Shown piece after piece: positions 25,201-35,813 of a DNA stretch of 64,000 nt (its first letter is position 1; every line of letters begins with the position of its first letter). A model generated the notes under the pieces. That model ran no database searches, was not told the DNA's origin, and was given only the letters and a program-made list of their open reading frames with translations. Source of the stretch: Rhodeus uyekii (lineage: Eukaryota; Chordata; Actinopteri; Cypriniformes; Acheilognathidae). The position numbers and the translations under genes were made by a program. Location of the stretch: positions 620,001 through 684,000 of the forward strand of contig JAWRVZ010000155.1 of NCBI GenBank assembly GCA_037043235.1. Reading direction: 5' to 3'.

Positions 25201-25430
25201 TTGGAGAGGAATAAAACATTTATTCGACGCATTTTGTGGGGGAACAAGCTCTAGCGTTTCTTTCCTCTCCATAAAACTGGAAGTTTCCCAGCACTCACCT
25301 TACAATTTTGGTAGTTTTCAAGCGATTTAAAGGCCGATTCTGTCAGTTTGACATGTAAAACTGATATTCTGTCGCTCTTGCGGCCACAATTGAGTCCATA
25401 TGAGCCATCCTCGCAGAGAGCTGCCATCAT
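13148..25430 (-). CDS. ell2: ell2, RNA polymerase II elongation factor ELL2
   Basis: Twelve coding exons (minus strand) join in phase: 25299-25430, 21572-21619, 20619-20740, 20372-20535, 18229-18488, 16391-16515, 16189-16255, 15066-15714, 13812-13875, 13523-13694, 13354-13398 and 13148-13264. The product is 654 residues; human ELL2 has 640. The N-terminal ELL domain (roughly 1-290) carries GKDNPQGSFECI and KMTVCATNDSYQ. A low-complexity Ser/Thr and Lys-rich linker fills the large exon. The C-terminal occludin-homology domain is at about 545-654. Ell2 is a nuclear subunit of the super elongation complex with P-TEFb and AFF proteins; it suppresses pausing by Pol II and drives secretory immunoglobulin mRNA processing in plasma cells. 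The pcsk1 and glrx neighbours single out ELL2 among ELL paralogues. Confidence 0.96.
13354..13398 (-). CDS. ell2: ell2 coding exon 11 (45 bp)
   Basis: It encodes EVHEQVLQEYKKIKQ, matching human VHEEVLQEYQKIKQ. Donor GTAAGT. Confidence 0.94.
13523..13694 (-). CDS. ell2: ell2 coding exon 10, occludin-homology domain
   Basis: It encodes KYTAVISMDQRQHYKDDFNA, EYEEYRILHARVE and LAPGTKEYQ. This domain is shared by ELL proteins and occludin and binds partner proteins. Acceptor TTTCAG, donor GTAAAA. Confidence 0.96.
13812..13875 (-). CDS. ell2: ell2 coding exon 9
   Basis: It encodes GKDKPVKSTELPVPTKPDYI, leading into the occludin-homology domain as human PDYLIKY does. Acceptor CTTACAG, donor GTGAGT. 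Confidence 0.92.
14033..14765. mobile_element. possible DNA transposon with a nested SINE
   Basis: The left edge reads TAAAGCCCCCATTCAG and the right edge, reversed, reads TAAAGACCCCATGTGG, so the outer bases look like inverted termini. An HAmo-like SINE (14501-14644) sits inside. It lies in ell2 intron 8. Class not assigned. Confidence 0.35.
14501..14644 (-). mobile_element. tRNA-derived SINE, HAmo-like, copy 3
   Basis: The tail is CATTTATGCATTTAGTGGAC and the head ends GAGCTACAGGAAAGC. Parts of the middle are degraded. It lies in ell2 intron 8. Confidence 0.85.
15066..15714 (-). CDS. ell2: ell2 coding exon 8, long linker
   Basis: This 649-base exon starts KRQPETDFIDPLMSKKPRIS and contains NSPSTPEGRGSQDLPLD, both shared with human ELL2. 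A Ser/Thr-rich tract and a basic run (KKPKKSKKHKDKERKRE) follow, likely nuclear localisation and disordered sequence. Donor GTTTGT after DKE. Long open frames on the opposite strand here are only a compositional shadow. Confidence 0.93.
16189..16255 (-). CDS. ell2: ell2 coding exon 7
   Basis: A short Ser-rich exon, KLGLNSESVSSSSPTKEP, between a CCAACAG acceptor and a GTATGT donor. Its phase fits both neighbours. Confidence 0.88.
16391..16515 (-). CDS. ell2: ell2 coding exon 6
   Basis: It encodes VANLNPKDNSYSLKDFIF, then REVQRDWPGYTEDDR, the end of the ELL domain. Donor GTAAGA. Confidence 0.95.
16900..17540. other. ell2 intron 5, candidate conserved non-coding stretch
   Basis: Unlike the repeat-rich flanks, this part of intron 5 shows no transposon signature. 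It is rich in homeodomain-like TAAT sites around 17270-17310. No coding potential. Conservation cannot be judged from one sequence. Confidence 0.25.
17760..18112 (+). repeat. high-copy cyprinid dispersed repeat, copy A
   Basis: It carries the run ATTCAAAAGTTT, GATGCATTAAATTGATCAAA, TTTGAACTTTCTATTCATCA and AAATGCAGCCTTGGTGAGCA, which I know as a very common repeat in cyprinid introns. A shorter copy is at 36749-36900. It lies in ell2 intron 5. Confidence 0.7.
18229..18488 (-). CDS. ell2: ell2 coding exon 5
   Basis: It encodes NPANTIRKCLTNNP, SQRPYRDRVIHLLALRSYKK and GRLQRDGVSQKDRNSLG. This is the most conserved helical part of the ELL domain. Acceptor GTGCATAG, donor GTGAGA. Confidence 0.95.
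20372..20535 (-). CDS. ell2: ell2 coding exon 4
   Basis: It encodes LGTIQDKMTVCATNDSYQ, then VTKERVTKAEE and FIKPGGPF, almost identical to human ELL2. Acceptor TTGTTAG; donor GTTTGA, weaker than its neighbours. Confidence 0.94.
20619..20740 (-). CDS. ell2: ell2 coding exon 3
   Basis: It encodes RIKIPMTDASDGSHNFDFYL, then SNFGKDNPQGSFECIHQY. Acceptor ATCTCCAG, donor GTAAGG. Confidence 0.94.
21572..21619 (-). CDS. ell2: ell2 coding exon 2 (48 bp)
   Basis: It encodes NAPSSQATICFQGLQG, residues 45-60. Its length equals the human stretch between TYQSHK and the FQGLHG motif. Acceptor TTTTCCAG, donor GTAAGT; an alternative acceptor 18 bases in would keep frame. Confidence 0.85.
21620..25298. other. 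ell2 intron 1
   Basis: This is the largest ell2 intron (3.7 kb). It is AT-rich, with a dispersed repeat at 23560-23676 and a locally duplicated AT-rich segment (similar phrases at 23215-23300 and 23350-23440). No other gene is visible. Confidence 0.6.
23560..23676 (+). repeat. 'aactatcccttta' dispersed repeat
   Basis: It contains GTTCAGCAGAATAAAGAAAT, GGGTGAGTAAATG and the ending GGTGAACTATCCCTTTAA, a well-known short repeat ending in cyprinid DNA. Confidence 0.65.
25299..25430 (-). CDS. ell2: ell2 coding exon 1
   Basis: It holds residues 1-44: MMAALCEDGSYGLNCGRK, then ISVLHVKLTESAFKSLENYQ and NCK before a GTGAGT donor. Two adjacent Met codons (25430 and 25427) are candidate starts. The frame stays open upstream to an unlikely Met at 25472. 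Confidence 0.9.
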
Positions 25431-25985
25431 CTTCACCAGCCCTCCACCATAGTCCCTCTGACATACGTGCAAACTCTCTCTCTAATGCGGTCAGAGGGAG
25501 GGACTTTAAGCTAAACTCAGTTCCTTTCTGCTCTACAGCCTACAGTTAGAAAGATAGAAGACTAGTTGGGGCTTTTCTCTCTCTATTACTTTGTTAGAGG
25601 GCTTTCCTTAAGTCATGTTTCTTCTCCAATTCCACAATTTATCCCATAGTATTTGTATGATATGCATATCAGATTCCTATATGCCTTTTTTTATTTGATC
25701 AATAAAATATATAAAAAAAATATAAGAATTATTGAAAAGTTTCCATTATTTCCATGATCAGTTCATCTGCTGATATTTTTACATTTTGAGTTTAATTATG
25801 GGTCGATAAACATGCCCAGTTATCTGATTGGTGTCAGTTTCAAAATCAGCCTTATTAATTAACAATCAAGATTTTTTAAGTATAGCAGAATTACATTTAT
25901 TATGTATTATAAAATAATAATTGTCATTTAAATCCATAAATTGTTTTTGCATTTAATTTGATATCATTAAATTTGTATTTAATAT

Positions 25986-26018
<33 letters not shown>

Positions 26019-27680
26019 ATACATTAATGCTTATTTCCTCTATGCTTGTTATTTGATAAATGAAAACATATTAGAAATAGCCTCTTAAAATGTACTTTTT
26101 TTTTTAATCTGTCGATATTTGGACATTTTGAGATTACTTAATGGGTCAAAAACCATGTCCAGTTGGCTGATTGACAGTAGTGGTGGTAAACCATTGCAGA
26201 ATTGGGAACCGCATACTAGCATGCGACTCAATTTCTGCCGTAAAAAGACATGGGAAATATAATACGAGTAGTATCCTAGTGTGCGGTTTCAATTCAGCAC
26301 GTCGTGTTTCAAAACCTTTTTTTCAGAATTTTTACAATAGTCTTACAATAAATATTCTGTGATATGTATTCATTTAACTTTATAGTTATAATTTTTCTCT
26401 TGCTTTTTCTTCGCAAGCTTCCTGTATTATATATATTCCTGTAATTTAAAGTATTATTAAACACACAAACAAAAAGATTACAGTAATTAATAGTATCCAT
26501 CTTAGGTAAAAAACAATTGTTTTCTCCACCATTGCTAAGATATATTTCGCCAGCCGCCATACTTACGGCTTCCTGTCTTATCACGGTGTTTCTGAAAATA
26601 CTGCTACATGTCAAACAAGTATTTGGTTAGGTCCAGCCTGCAGGTGTGTGTTATTGCACATGTCTCAGTGTTTGTAAGTAGTACCAGACTGCAGTCATCA
26701 GTCAGTTGCATTAGGGTCATCCTGAGTCATGGACCGTCAATGGTTGCATCACTCATACAGTAATCTGCAGGAACAAGTTGAACAAGGAACAGTTCCCAGA
26801 AATGATTGACAGACTGGGTATTTTTACGTGTTGTGACTATTTTTTTTTTTTTTACATTTTACAGGTGTGACATACATAATTCAGCAAACAAGCCAAACCT
26901 AAACAGGTATTTTAATGAACTAAGTCTGACCGTATAATTCATCTAGACCGGATTTACCCAAAGTGTTCGCTGAGAAGGTCAACAGTTTATTTGTTGCCTC
27001 AATGTAAAACTCGTTTGGCAGCTTTTGGTTATTTTCCCCCAGCATGCACACCTGCTGTGTCTTACAGAGTCACACTCTGGGATGGAGTGATTATGCAGCG
27101 TGTTTTGGTGTGGTGCAGTAGTTTTAGGCTGGGTGCAGGGAAACTACTGTGAATCCTTGAGATTAGGCCTACATAAAAAAAGCCTACCACACCCTTGATT
27201 AAAAACTAGTTTATTTTAAACCAGCCCTCCAATGCATGCTGGTCCATATAGCTTCATAGACAGAGTAATGGGATTATATAAGATGTGTTTGTAAAGAGAA
27301 ATTCCTTTAGCTTAACAGGATGAGTATCAATCAAGAGGGTGTTAATTAGTTTCTCATCAAGATGCATCAGAGCCACAATGAGGAGGCATATTAAAGTCAT
27401 GCATTTGATTACATTAACTCTGATTTCCATGACATTGTTGACACATTGTTGTCATGGTTGAATCCAGCATGACTCGGCTGCTTTTTCATAAACTCTCATG
27501 CCACTCTGAAACCCAATACAGAACAGACAGGATTGAAGCAATTAATTCTGTCACCACTCATTAATTAGAGAAACCATGACTTAGTAGAGCTTGAACTTTA
27601 ACAAGTCAAGACTATGAAATTACACAGAGAATTCTGCATGAGTGTTCTTCTCAGACAACAACATTTTTGAACATGTGTCA
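25431..27680. other. ell2 5' flank and intergenic sequence
   Basis: The first 130 bases should contain the ell2 5' UTR and promoter. No TATA box is obvious, and a CTCTCTCTCT tract sits near 25480. Further on are a (TG)n run at 25988-26018 and a 100-base stretch at 26205-26300 with partly inverted ends (ACCGCATACTAGCATG, CTAGTGTGCGGTT), perhaps a small MITE. No gene. Confidence 0.45.
25988..26018. repeat. (TG)n microsatellite
   Basis: About 15 uninterrupted TG units upstream of ell2. Confidence 0.95.
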
Positions 27681-28500
27681 ACGGTGTTAAAATGGATAGT
27701 ATATTTTTGTCGATGTAAATGGCACTTGGATCAAACATTGGATCGCGATGAATGAAATGGTCAACTTGAAAATCTGCCTTTATATACATTCTACAATTTG
27801 TTAACAGAAAAATTATGGGACAGCAGTCAATGGAAACCAAAATCATCAACACACTGAGGGCTGGAATCAAAATCAATGTAAAAAAGTTCATCACAGCAGC
27901 TCATAATGTAACTAAGGGAACCATTGGCTAGCACCACGTGGCAGTCTATGTGACCCTCCAAGGACATTCCTCCCCAGACCATTACTGACCAAACAGGTCA
28001 TGCTGGATGATGTTGCACGCAGCATAACATTGCCCACAGCATCTCCAGACTTTTGCACGTCTTTCACACATGCTCAGTGTGAACATGCTCTTTCATTTGT
28101 GAAGAGAATGTGGCGCCAATGTTGGATTCTGGTGTTCTCTAGCAAATGCCAATTGAACTGCACAGGTCCTACTAGAGGATGGTGACCCTCCTGAATTCTG
28201 TTTCTGACAGTTTGGTCAGAAACATGCACACCAGTAACCTGCTGGAGGTCATTTTGTAGAGCTCTGGCAGTGCTCCTCTGTTCCTCCTGCTGGGTTGTTG
28301 CTCTTCTACGTCCCTGTCCAGCTCTCCTTGTGTAACAGCCTGTCTCCCTGTGTCTCCTCCATGCTCTTGAAACTGTGTTGGGATACCAAACACCAAAGCT
28401 CATCGCAATGTGCCATCCTGGAGAAACAGGACTACCTGTGTAACCTATTTGGATTGCAGGTACTGCCTCATCTATAAGAAGTAACAAGGACCCTAACAAA
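27680..28500 (-). pseudogene. Tc1/mariner-like transposon remnant
   Basis: On the minus strand the region reads as a broken Tc1-like transposase. Recognisable pieces are RRHRETGCYTRRAGQGRRR, RALQNDLQQVTGVHVSDQTV, RNRIQEGHHPLVGPVQ and HWRHILFTNE. The frame is disrupted after that, and the catalytic core is incomplete. Downstream non-coding sequence of the same element continues to about 27680. It is an inactive copy; terminal inverted repeats could not be fixed. Confidence 0.85.
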
Positions 28501-28859
28501 ACTCAAAACTAAAGACAAATTAGTTAAGAAGAATAAGGAGAGAGCAATTGTCTGTGGCCAAAACCTGCAAAATCATTCCCTTTCTGGGTTTTATTGGTGT
28601 TGGCTCTCTAGTGCGCCTATTTTCTGTTGATTCACAATCACTCATGCTCCTAATTGGATAGGTTGATATCCCTAAAGCTTAGCTGACTTGGTGTTGTACA
28701 GTGATGATTAAGTGTTCCCTTCATTTAAAAAGACCAAATGATCTGATCTATGCATATTCGTATGCATATGCGTATATACTTGATATACTTTTTTGCTTTT
28801 GTATATGCTGTATATAAATATATACATATTATATATTATGCTGTATATTATGTATATTA

Positions 28860-28953
28860 TTTATGTTTGTAACAATGTAAAAAATTGCTGCTGGAACAGA
28901 GAAATTTCCCCACTGTGGGACGAATAAAGGTTTATCTTATCTTATCTTATTCA
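28860..28953 (+). mobile_element. LINE-like 3' tail with (TTATC)n
   Basis: The sequence GAAATTTCCCCACTGTGGGA, then CGAATAAAGGTTTATC and several TTATC units, is the typical 3' end of a teleost non-LTR retrotransposon. Only the tail is visible. Confidence 0.6.
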
Positions 28954-31900
28954 TCTATATCTCTACACTCATACTTAGTCAACAATTGTAGTTTTTGTCT
29001 ATTTTTATTAATCCAAGTAAAATATTAGAAATAAATTAAATTAAACATAACCTAAATCTCCATTCATTTTTATAAATGCAAAAATAATACATCTTCCTCA
29101 AGGAAGTCTTTGGTTGTGTTCATCAACAGATATTTAACATAGCTCAAACATAGTTGTGAGTCTGTGTGTGACACTTTCCGCTGACTTTAGCTGCCGGAAT
29201 TAGATTACAGAGTTAGATTGTGGATTTTTTTGGCCCTTGTGCTCCATGTGGGACTGAGACACATGTCTGTGTCCACAGAGACCAAGAAATGTGAGAGAAA
29301 CCCACCTGGCCTAAAAATACAAAAAAAAACAAAAAAACTATTGAGTGGTTTGGAAAATGGATAACATAGCACAAGATAATGCCAATGCTGTTGTGAAAGA
29401 AATTAATATTTTAGTAAAAATCAACAAGATGTTAGAGTTTAAATAAAAGCAATATGAAAACTCTATGGTTTTAAAAGCATAATATGTGTTAGCATGACAC
29501 TTGTCAAACAAAGTTTCACATCAGAGCAAATTCTACCCACAGGAAACACATTAGTAACACCTGAAATAGAAGTTAAGTAGTTCCATTTCACATGAACCAT
29601 TTAGATGACTTTAATGATTAAATGAAACAATTTCTTTCAAAAAAAAATTGTGCATATGAGACTAGTACATATGTCTGCAAAATGTCAAAGTATTTGATTG
29701 GACACATGACTTTTACCTGTCATGCTTGGACGCAATGACTAGAACTAAGATAAAACTCAAACAGGTGGGTTTCTTTGCATATATGTCAGGAACACAATGT
29801 ATAAACAGGAAAGAAATGATACTTAAATGATACTAAAAATTATACTATAGACTTATAGAGTATTTTTGACTTTGAGTCTTTGTCTTACATAATAGTTGGA
29901 ACACACATACAGACAAGGGTACAACTTTGATACGAGAGATGACTTGGATAAGGTATCTGGGAAGGCAATCAGGAACATAAAGCAGTGTGTGTGCGCGTGG
30001 TTAAGTGCAAGGGAGGATGATGGGAAACGTAGTCCATGACATTAAACCAAGCAGGAATTCTTTTTTCCTAAAACAAATTCCATGAACGATGTATAAATAA
30101 CGTTTTTGTGCTACGCTTTGAGAACATTATCAAAGACCAGATAACTTTGAACGAACGTTCTGTTAACATTATGGAAGAACGTTTGTTTATAATTTTGAAC
30201 CTTTTCAGAAAAACAACCAATTAGCTGCATTATTATTTTAATCTATCAGTGTGAACAAGTTCTTTTGAGCAAACAGTTGAGAACTGCTGCTTTAATGGTT
30301 GACAGCCAGTCAGTGACGCTTAAAGCTGTAGTCATTCTAGACTTTGAGCAAGCGAAAATGCAAAACTTCTTTGCATGAGCATGTGTTTCCGGTCTCCAGC
30401 ATTCGTATGCCAAATGGACGTCAATGGAACAAAAAGTGTAGTTTGACCGGCCCTTAAACCATCTTGCAACTGTAAAAATCTGCTCCTCATACTAATTCAT
30501 TGCTCTGTCAACACACTCAGAGCGCAGTGTGTACAGTGTATACTAAGAGCCATGCGAGGACACAAAGAGCACTCCACGTCAGAACAGTCTGTCTCTCAGG
30601 AAGAACATGACAAGTTGTTTAACTATACAGGTGATGCGGTTGTCCCACTTGTCAGCTCCTCTCTGTCATTTCCGGCATTTTAAAGACCTTGAAACCGCAA
30701 GCCCTGTTAATGTTTGACCGAAGTGGCACCAGCTGCAATGGTTCTTATCACATGAAAACACTAATGCATTAGCCTTATCTACAAACAGACACTACTGGCG
30801 TGGCCGGTCTCATGTTTCACAACAGTGGCAGGCTTCTTTTTAACAAAATAAAATACTGGACCATCTGTATAATATTGTGGTCCATTCTTCAAAGAAAGTC
30901 TATGCATAATTTTTCACTCATTGAATTGTCCAAGAACACACTTTTCCACACAATTTGAGATCTTACATGTAGCATGGGGATCTTTTTGCAAGCAAATTAA
31001 ACTGCTAACATAGTCCACAGGTTATTGAAATGTACTGTGTGTGTTTGTCTGTATGTGTGTTTTAGGGCCATAATCTCCCTGTCATGTTGTTGTGAAAGTG
31101 CATAATCTTGCAAAGCCAATCTCAGCACATTTTCATAACTTCCAAACACCTTTCACATCATCACCCCAGGCTGGACGGAATACCACAGCATTCTGATGAT
31201 ACCAGAAAAATGCTAAATGCTTCCTCTTGAATGCAAAGCAGAAGATGAGATTTACAGTGAAAGAGAGAGAGAGTGAGAGACAGAGACAGAGAGAGAGGCC
31301 CTCCCTCCTTCATGCCCTCTTGCTTCTCATCCCCCACCAAGTCCGTTCCATTCGCACCTATTCCATCAGTTTTATCCTGTTTTCTTTTCATTTTCAGACT
31401 CTTAACTCTGCTTTTCTTGTTCTTTATTTTCTCTCACATAATATCGCTGCTGCTTTCTCATCATCTGACCGGTGGAATCTGTTTCTCTGGCTCTCGCCCA
31501 AAGCAGCCAGATTTGGAAGGAATCCTGGTAGAATAAACTCTTGGAGGACAGTTGATTCCAGCGAGGAGCAAAAGAGAACGAGAGAAATGAAGAGAGAGTC
31601 TAAAGACATGAAATTGTAACCTGTTTCTTGACAGAATCTTTAGTAAAACATGTTGCTAATGTAACTGTTAAAGATAAATTGTATAATTGGGAGTGCAAAT
31701 CCATACATTCAAAAAGGAGGTCCAAAATACATGAAGCAAAACTACTAGGTCTACTATAAAATCTACTAAAGCTTACACAAATCTACTAGCATATAATATA
31801 ACTGAACTATTTGAGATTTAAGGTGCAATATAATTAAATAATTGGGATCTATATATCTATATCTATATTCAGTCAGAATACACAGCTGTTTTGAATGGGA

Positions 31901-34100
31901 GTCAATAGACCTAGACAGGTTAGACGCCATATTGAATTGAATGCAGATGGACATTTAGGCTGTGAGGGAAAGGCATACATACAATCTACATATCGTTTTA
32001 TAGAGTTTTTGTCTACTGAAAGTTTTTATTTTCTGGAAACACATTTCCTCAGCTGAGCACCTACCGTAGATTGTTGTTAAAAAAACAGGCTACATCAATT
32101 GAAGGCTCTGTATTTTATCCCTCACAGCCTCGTTTTCATTCCTGTCAAAAATTAAATATGGCGCTATCTATAAGGAAAGATGCTATTTCCAGACATCAAA
32201 CCAGCAGAGGCAAAAGGTGAGTAGCGACACCAAATAATGCGTTTCCAGCCCTGAACTTTGCTGTTTTAGTGTACGTTTTCTGTCACAAGATGGCGCCATG
32301 TTTCTTTATGAAATATCAAACAGTTCAGTCTTTATTAAAACATGCAGTGAGAATATTAAGTCAGAACTTACACAAATTCTGACAGTCCATCAAAGCAAAT
32401 AAAAAAGCTTGTTTGATTAAGGCTGTCTAAGAGTATGTTTGATTAATTTGACGTTTTAATCTCTGTTATGAACACACAGTTCAGGTTGTGACTTGTTCCC
32501 CTAATAACTGTAGTAATTCACTGATTTTATGCAATTGGGTTATTGCATGTCCTTCAGCAAGAATATATTGGCCAGTTTATAGTTTATTGTGGTGTGTTTC
32601 GACATGCATGAGGAATAGATATTAAAGCGCTCACAAACCAGAGATATTTGGATTATTCGTGAAGTGTAGCAGGAAATTAAGTATTCACTCTCTTTCTCCT
32701 GTGAATGTGTCATTGAAAGAAAGCTGTTCTGCTGTCCAACATGCATCCATGCAAAAGTATTATGTTATTTGAACTTTCAAAATTAAGAATGATTTCTTCA
32801 TGTAATTCCAGATGACTCATTTTGCATAAAAAAATATCACTGTATTATTACAATGAATTTAAAATTTTGAGTTAATCTGATATTTCCTACTGACACACTA
32901 CAGTAAAAGATGGAAATAACTGTCTTAAATCCCTGTATTATTGGAGTGAAAATACTAATGTGCCTAAGACTTTTGCACAGTAGTGTGTATGTAACATATA
33001 TGCTACTGTTCAGTTTATTATGATAAAAATAATTTTATATCGATATACATTGCACTGTATATTTTGGCTGTGGACAGAATTGTAAATTGGTATAAGCACT
33101 AACCGCATTGAAACAATGTAAACGGTCACTTATTTTTGTTGACACTGTATCACATTTTATTGGATCAGTACATCAGGCTACAGTTACAGCCCACTAAACC
33201 TATTTTAAATATAGGCTACTGGACAATTGATGAGTAACTCCACTCTGAAAAATAAAATGATAAAAAATGTATGTGCTGAACCATGACAAACATTTATTAA
33301 ACCATTTCTTTTTGACAAATTAGCATTTCCAACTATTTCAGATTATATCTTTAAAAAAATAAAAACAGAACAATGGTTTCTAAATTACTTTTGCATTCAA
33401 CTTAAAAGGTAACAACATAGTTAACTTAAAAGGATAACCTTTGCATTAGGTTGTGCGAAAATAGAATACAGCAGGAACATTCAAGCCTGTTTTACAAATG
33501 CAAATCACAGACAACCCCTTTCAGAGCATCATCACAACAGCTGGATAAGTTTGATTGGAAATAAGTCCAGAGACATTCAGGCTAAAGGTACAACAACACA
33601 TACTCATAAGAGACGGGTAGGAATTGCGATTTAGGCTTATGAGGTAAATGGTGATTTAATATATTAGGGTTCTATATACTTTGTGTACTCTCATAAACTA
33701 CTATGAACTCTTAGAAAAATAAAACTTTATATTTGTTTTATGAATTTTTAAATACAAAACCAGTGGATATATACTCAGTTGCTTGGGATGTATAACTCAC
33801 GTCATGAGTTCGAAAACCATGATTTAACTATTTAGAGATAATTTCTAAAGCAGATGTTAAAGAGCAGGAGGGAGGTACATGGAAACAGTTGTGCAAAAAA
33901 GGGCTGAAAAAATTTAGGCTTCAAGGTGTCCCACAGGTACATGTCCTCAGTACTGAATGATAGTTCTCTAAATATATAAATGCTGTCATCCTGAGTGATC
34001 TTACAGTGATCTATAAACACTCAGTGTTACTGATGTCTTTTAGTTTCCCAACCTTTTCTGTCAGCTAAACCACCTATTTGACCTCAATTGAGATTTTAAG
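28954..34100. other. intergenic sequence between ell2 and pcsk1
   Basis: AT-rich DNA without recognised genes. A purine-rich GA run is at 31260-31298. Open frames near 31.2-31.6 kb are low-complexity and show no family motif. Confidence 0.5.
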
Positions 34101-35405
34101 CAATATTCTACACTTTTAATATTTATTGAGTGTTATTTTATAACACTATAATATTAAGTTTTTGAAGTACATTTCATTGTTATATTTCATTTTCACTTGA
34201 ATTTTACTGCTGTTTACTGGGTATTTACTGCTGCTGAATTTAACTTTTTACTGGGTATTTATTATTTTAATTAGACTTTTTAAACAAATAAACAATACTT
34301 TAGCTATCAATTTGACATGAAAAGTGGGTGTTTTATATCAGAAAAGAACCAGAGATGGATTGAAAGATACATTTCAATCAGCCAAACAGGCAAGTTGTTC
34401 TATTTTGTTAAAGTATTAAGACGAACATTTATGTATTTGGAATAGCGTGCACTCACAAATCATTGACAATAAGACAAAGAACGTGCATTTAGAAAGTAAA
34501 TTGGGTCTGATTTGATTTAACATTAAGGACTGATTCTGCGAAGAATGACACGTTCCCAAATCTTTACAATTTACAATCATCATCTTTATAGTAGAATATT
34601 CTCATTGCATGAGAATGTAAACGTTTTCATAGCATGCAAAAATTGGTGGCAGTGAAGGCAACATGAGAGAAATCATCAAGAGGTCAAAGGGCAAGGGACA
34701 CCGTGATTGGTCCTGTCATTGGTTTTATATCATAGCAACCTGGTTCGAAACTGAGGAATAAATACAGCTGGCTGTTCACCACAGATATACAAACACTCAC
34801 ACTGACAGACACAGGCCGTAGAATGCTTATACTTGATAACTACATGTGTAGATAAAAACAAGCTTGTCTGGAAGAGAACAATATGCAGTGTTCCTCTCTG
34901 TATCTCATTCCATCCCTCTGAAGTTCTTCTATGTACCAGTTTAGTTCCTATCTTGCCCCTTCGCCCTGCTGAAAAGACTAGCTTGGCAGGCTCGCCAGTT
35001 GCATTTTACAAGTTGTGAAGCATAAGTTGCTCAACTTAAACACCAAAACTTGTTTAACATGCTGTTTCACTAACAAATCCTTCATGATCCAGTATTTGCA
35101 GGTGAACAGCATGGCTGTGTTGCTGGGAAGCCTAAAGCCCCTGAGCTACTTAAAGAAAAACTGAAGAACAAACAATGTGATGTGATTTTAAACAAAACCA
35201 GGCCAAAACGAATGTATGGAGTAAATTTTGTGAGCTTGCCAAAGCAAACCTCCTGCCGTTGGGATGCTCGCTAATAGCATAGCGCTGCAAAAGTCTTCAG
35301 CGAAGCATGAAATTAGAACCTTGCCGCGAGTATTTTGGAGCCATAAGCTGGTCTTTTCAGCAGGGCATCCAGCCTCTTTTACCTAATCTTCCTGCACTAC
35401 TGGTC
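34100..35405 (-). other. pcsk1: probable pcsk1 3' UTR
   Basis: Non-coding sequence after the pcsk1 stop. Minus-strand AATAAA signals appear near 34256 and 34122; the actual 3' end is uncertain. Confidence 0.4.
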
Positions 35406-35813
35406 TCATTGCTGGTCGTCTCCGAGCATGTCAAAGAGTGCCTGCAGGAGCCGATCATCTCTGTGCCTGTACGGTTGGGCTCTGTAGAAGTTGTCGCTGT
35501 AGTCACTGAACAGGCCGTTCTCCGAGCCCCTGTAGCGATTCAGCTGGTCGAGGGCCTGGTACAGCTTCTGCGGTGGAATCCTTTCGCGCTGAAAGGTCTT
35601 GGGGGGAGCTGCCAGAGCGTGCGGAGGAACCACCGGCATTTGCCTGTTGAAGGCCGACTGGAGGAGACGCAGCAGGGCCAGATTGGCAGTGGAGGGGCCT
35701 GGTGCAACTTCTTGATTTTCCTCTTGGACACTGATGGAGGCAGCGGGAGGGAGTAAGTCCGGATCCACCGGACTTGAAATTTTAGGTTTTTGAGCCGGAG
35801 TCGGAGGTTCCAA
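35406..35813 (-). CDS. pcsk1: pcsk1 terminal exon 14
   Basis: It runs from LEPPTPAQKPKISSPVDPD to the terminal helix YRHRDDRLLQALFDML-GDDQQ and TGA. It also has LLRLLQSAF and LYQALDQLNRY, shared with human. The acceptor was set at 35814 (CTGACCAG) because phase 0 from exon 13 gives a stop codon if the upstream CTCCAG at 35829 is used. Confidence 0.92.
   Translation of the reverse strand: MEPPTPAQKPKISSPVDPDLLPPAASISVQEENQEVAPGPSTANLALLRLLQSAFNRQMPVVPPHALAAPPKTFQRERIPPQKLYQALDQLNRYRGSENGLFSDYSDNFYRAQPYRHRDDRLLQALFDMLGDDQQ

Noticed and set aside
31227..31619. 130-codon open frame
   Set aside because: It begins in a GA-rich simple repeat and shows no recognisable domain.
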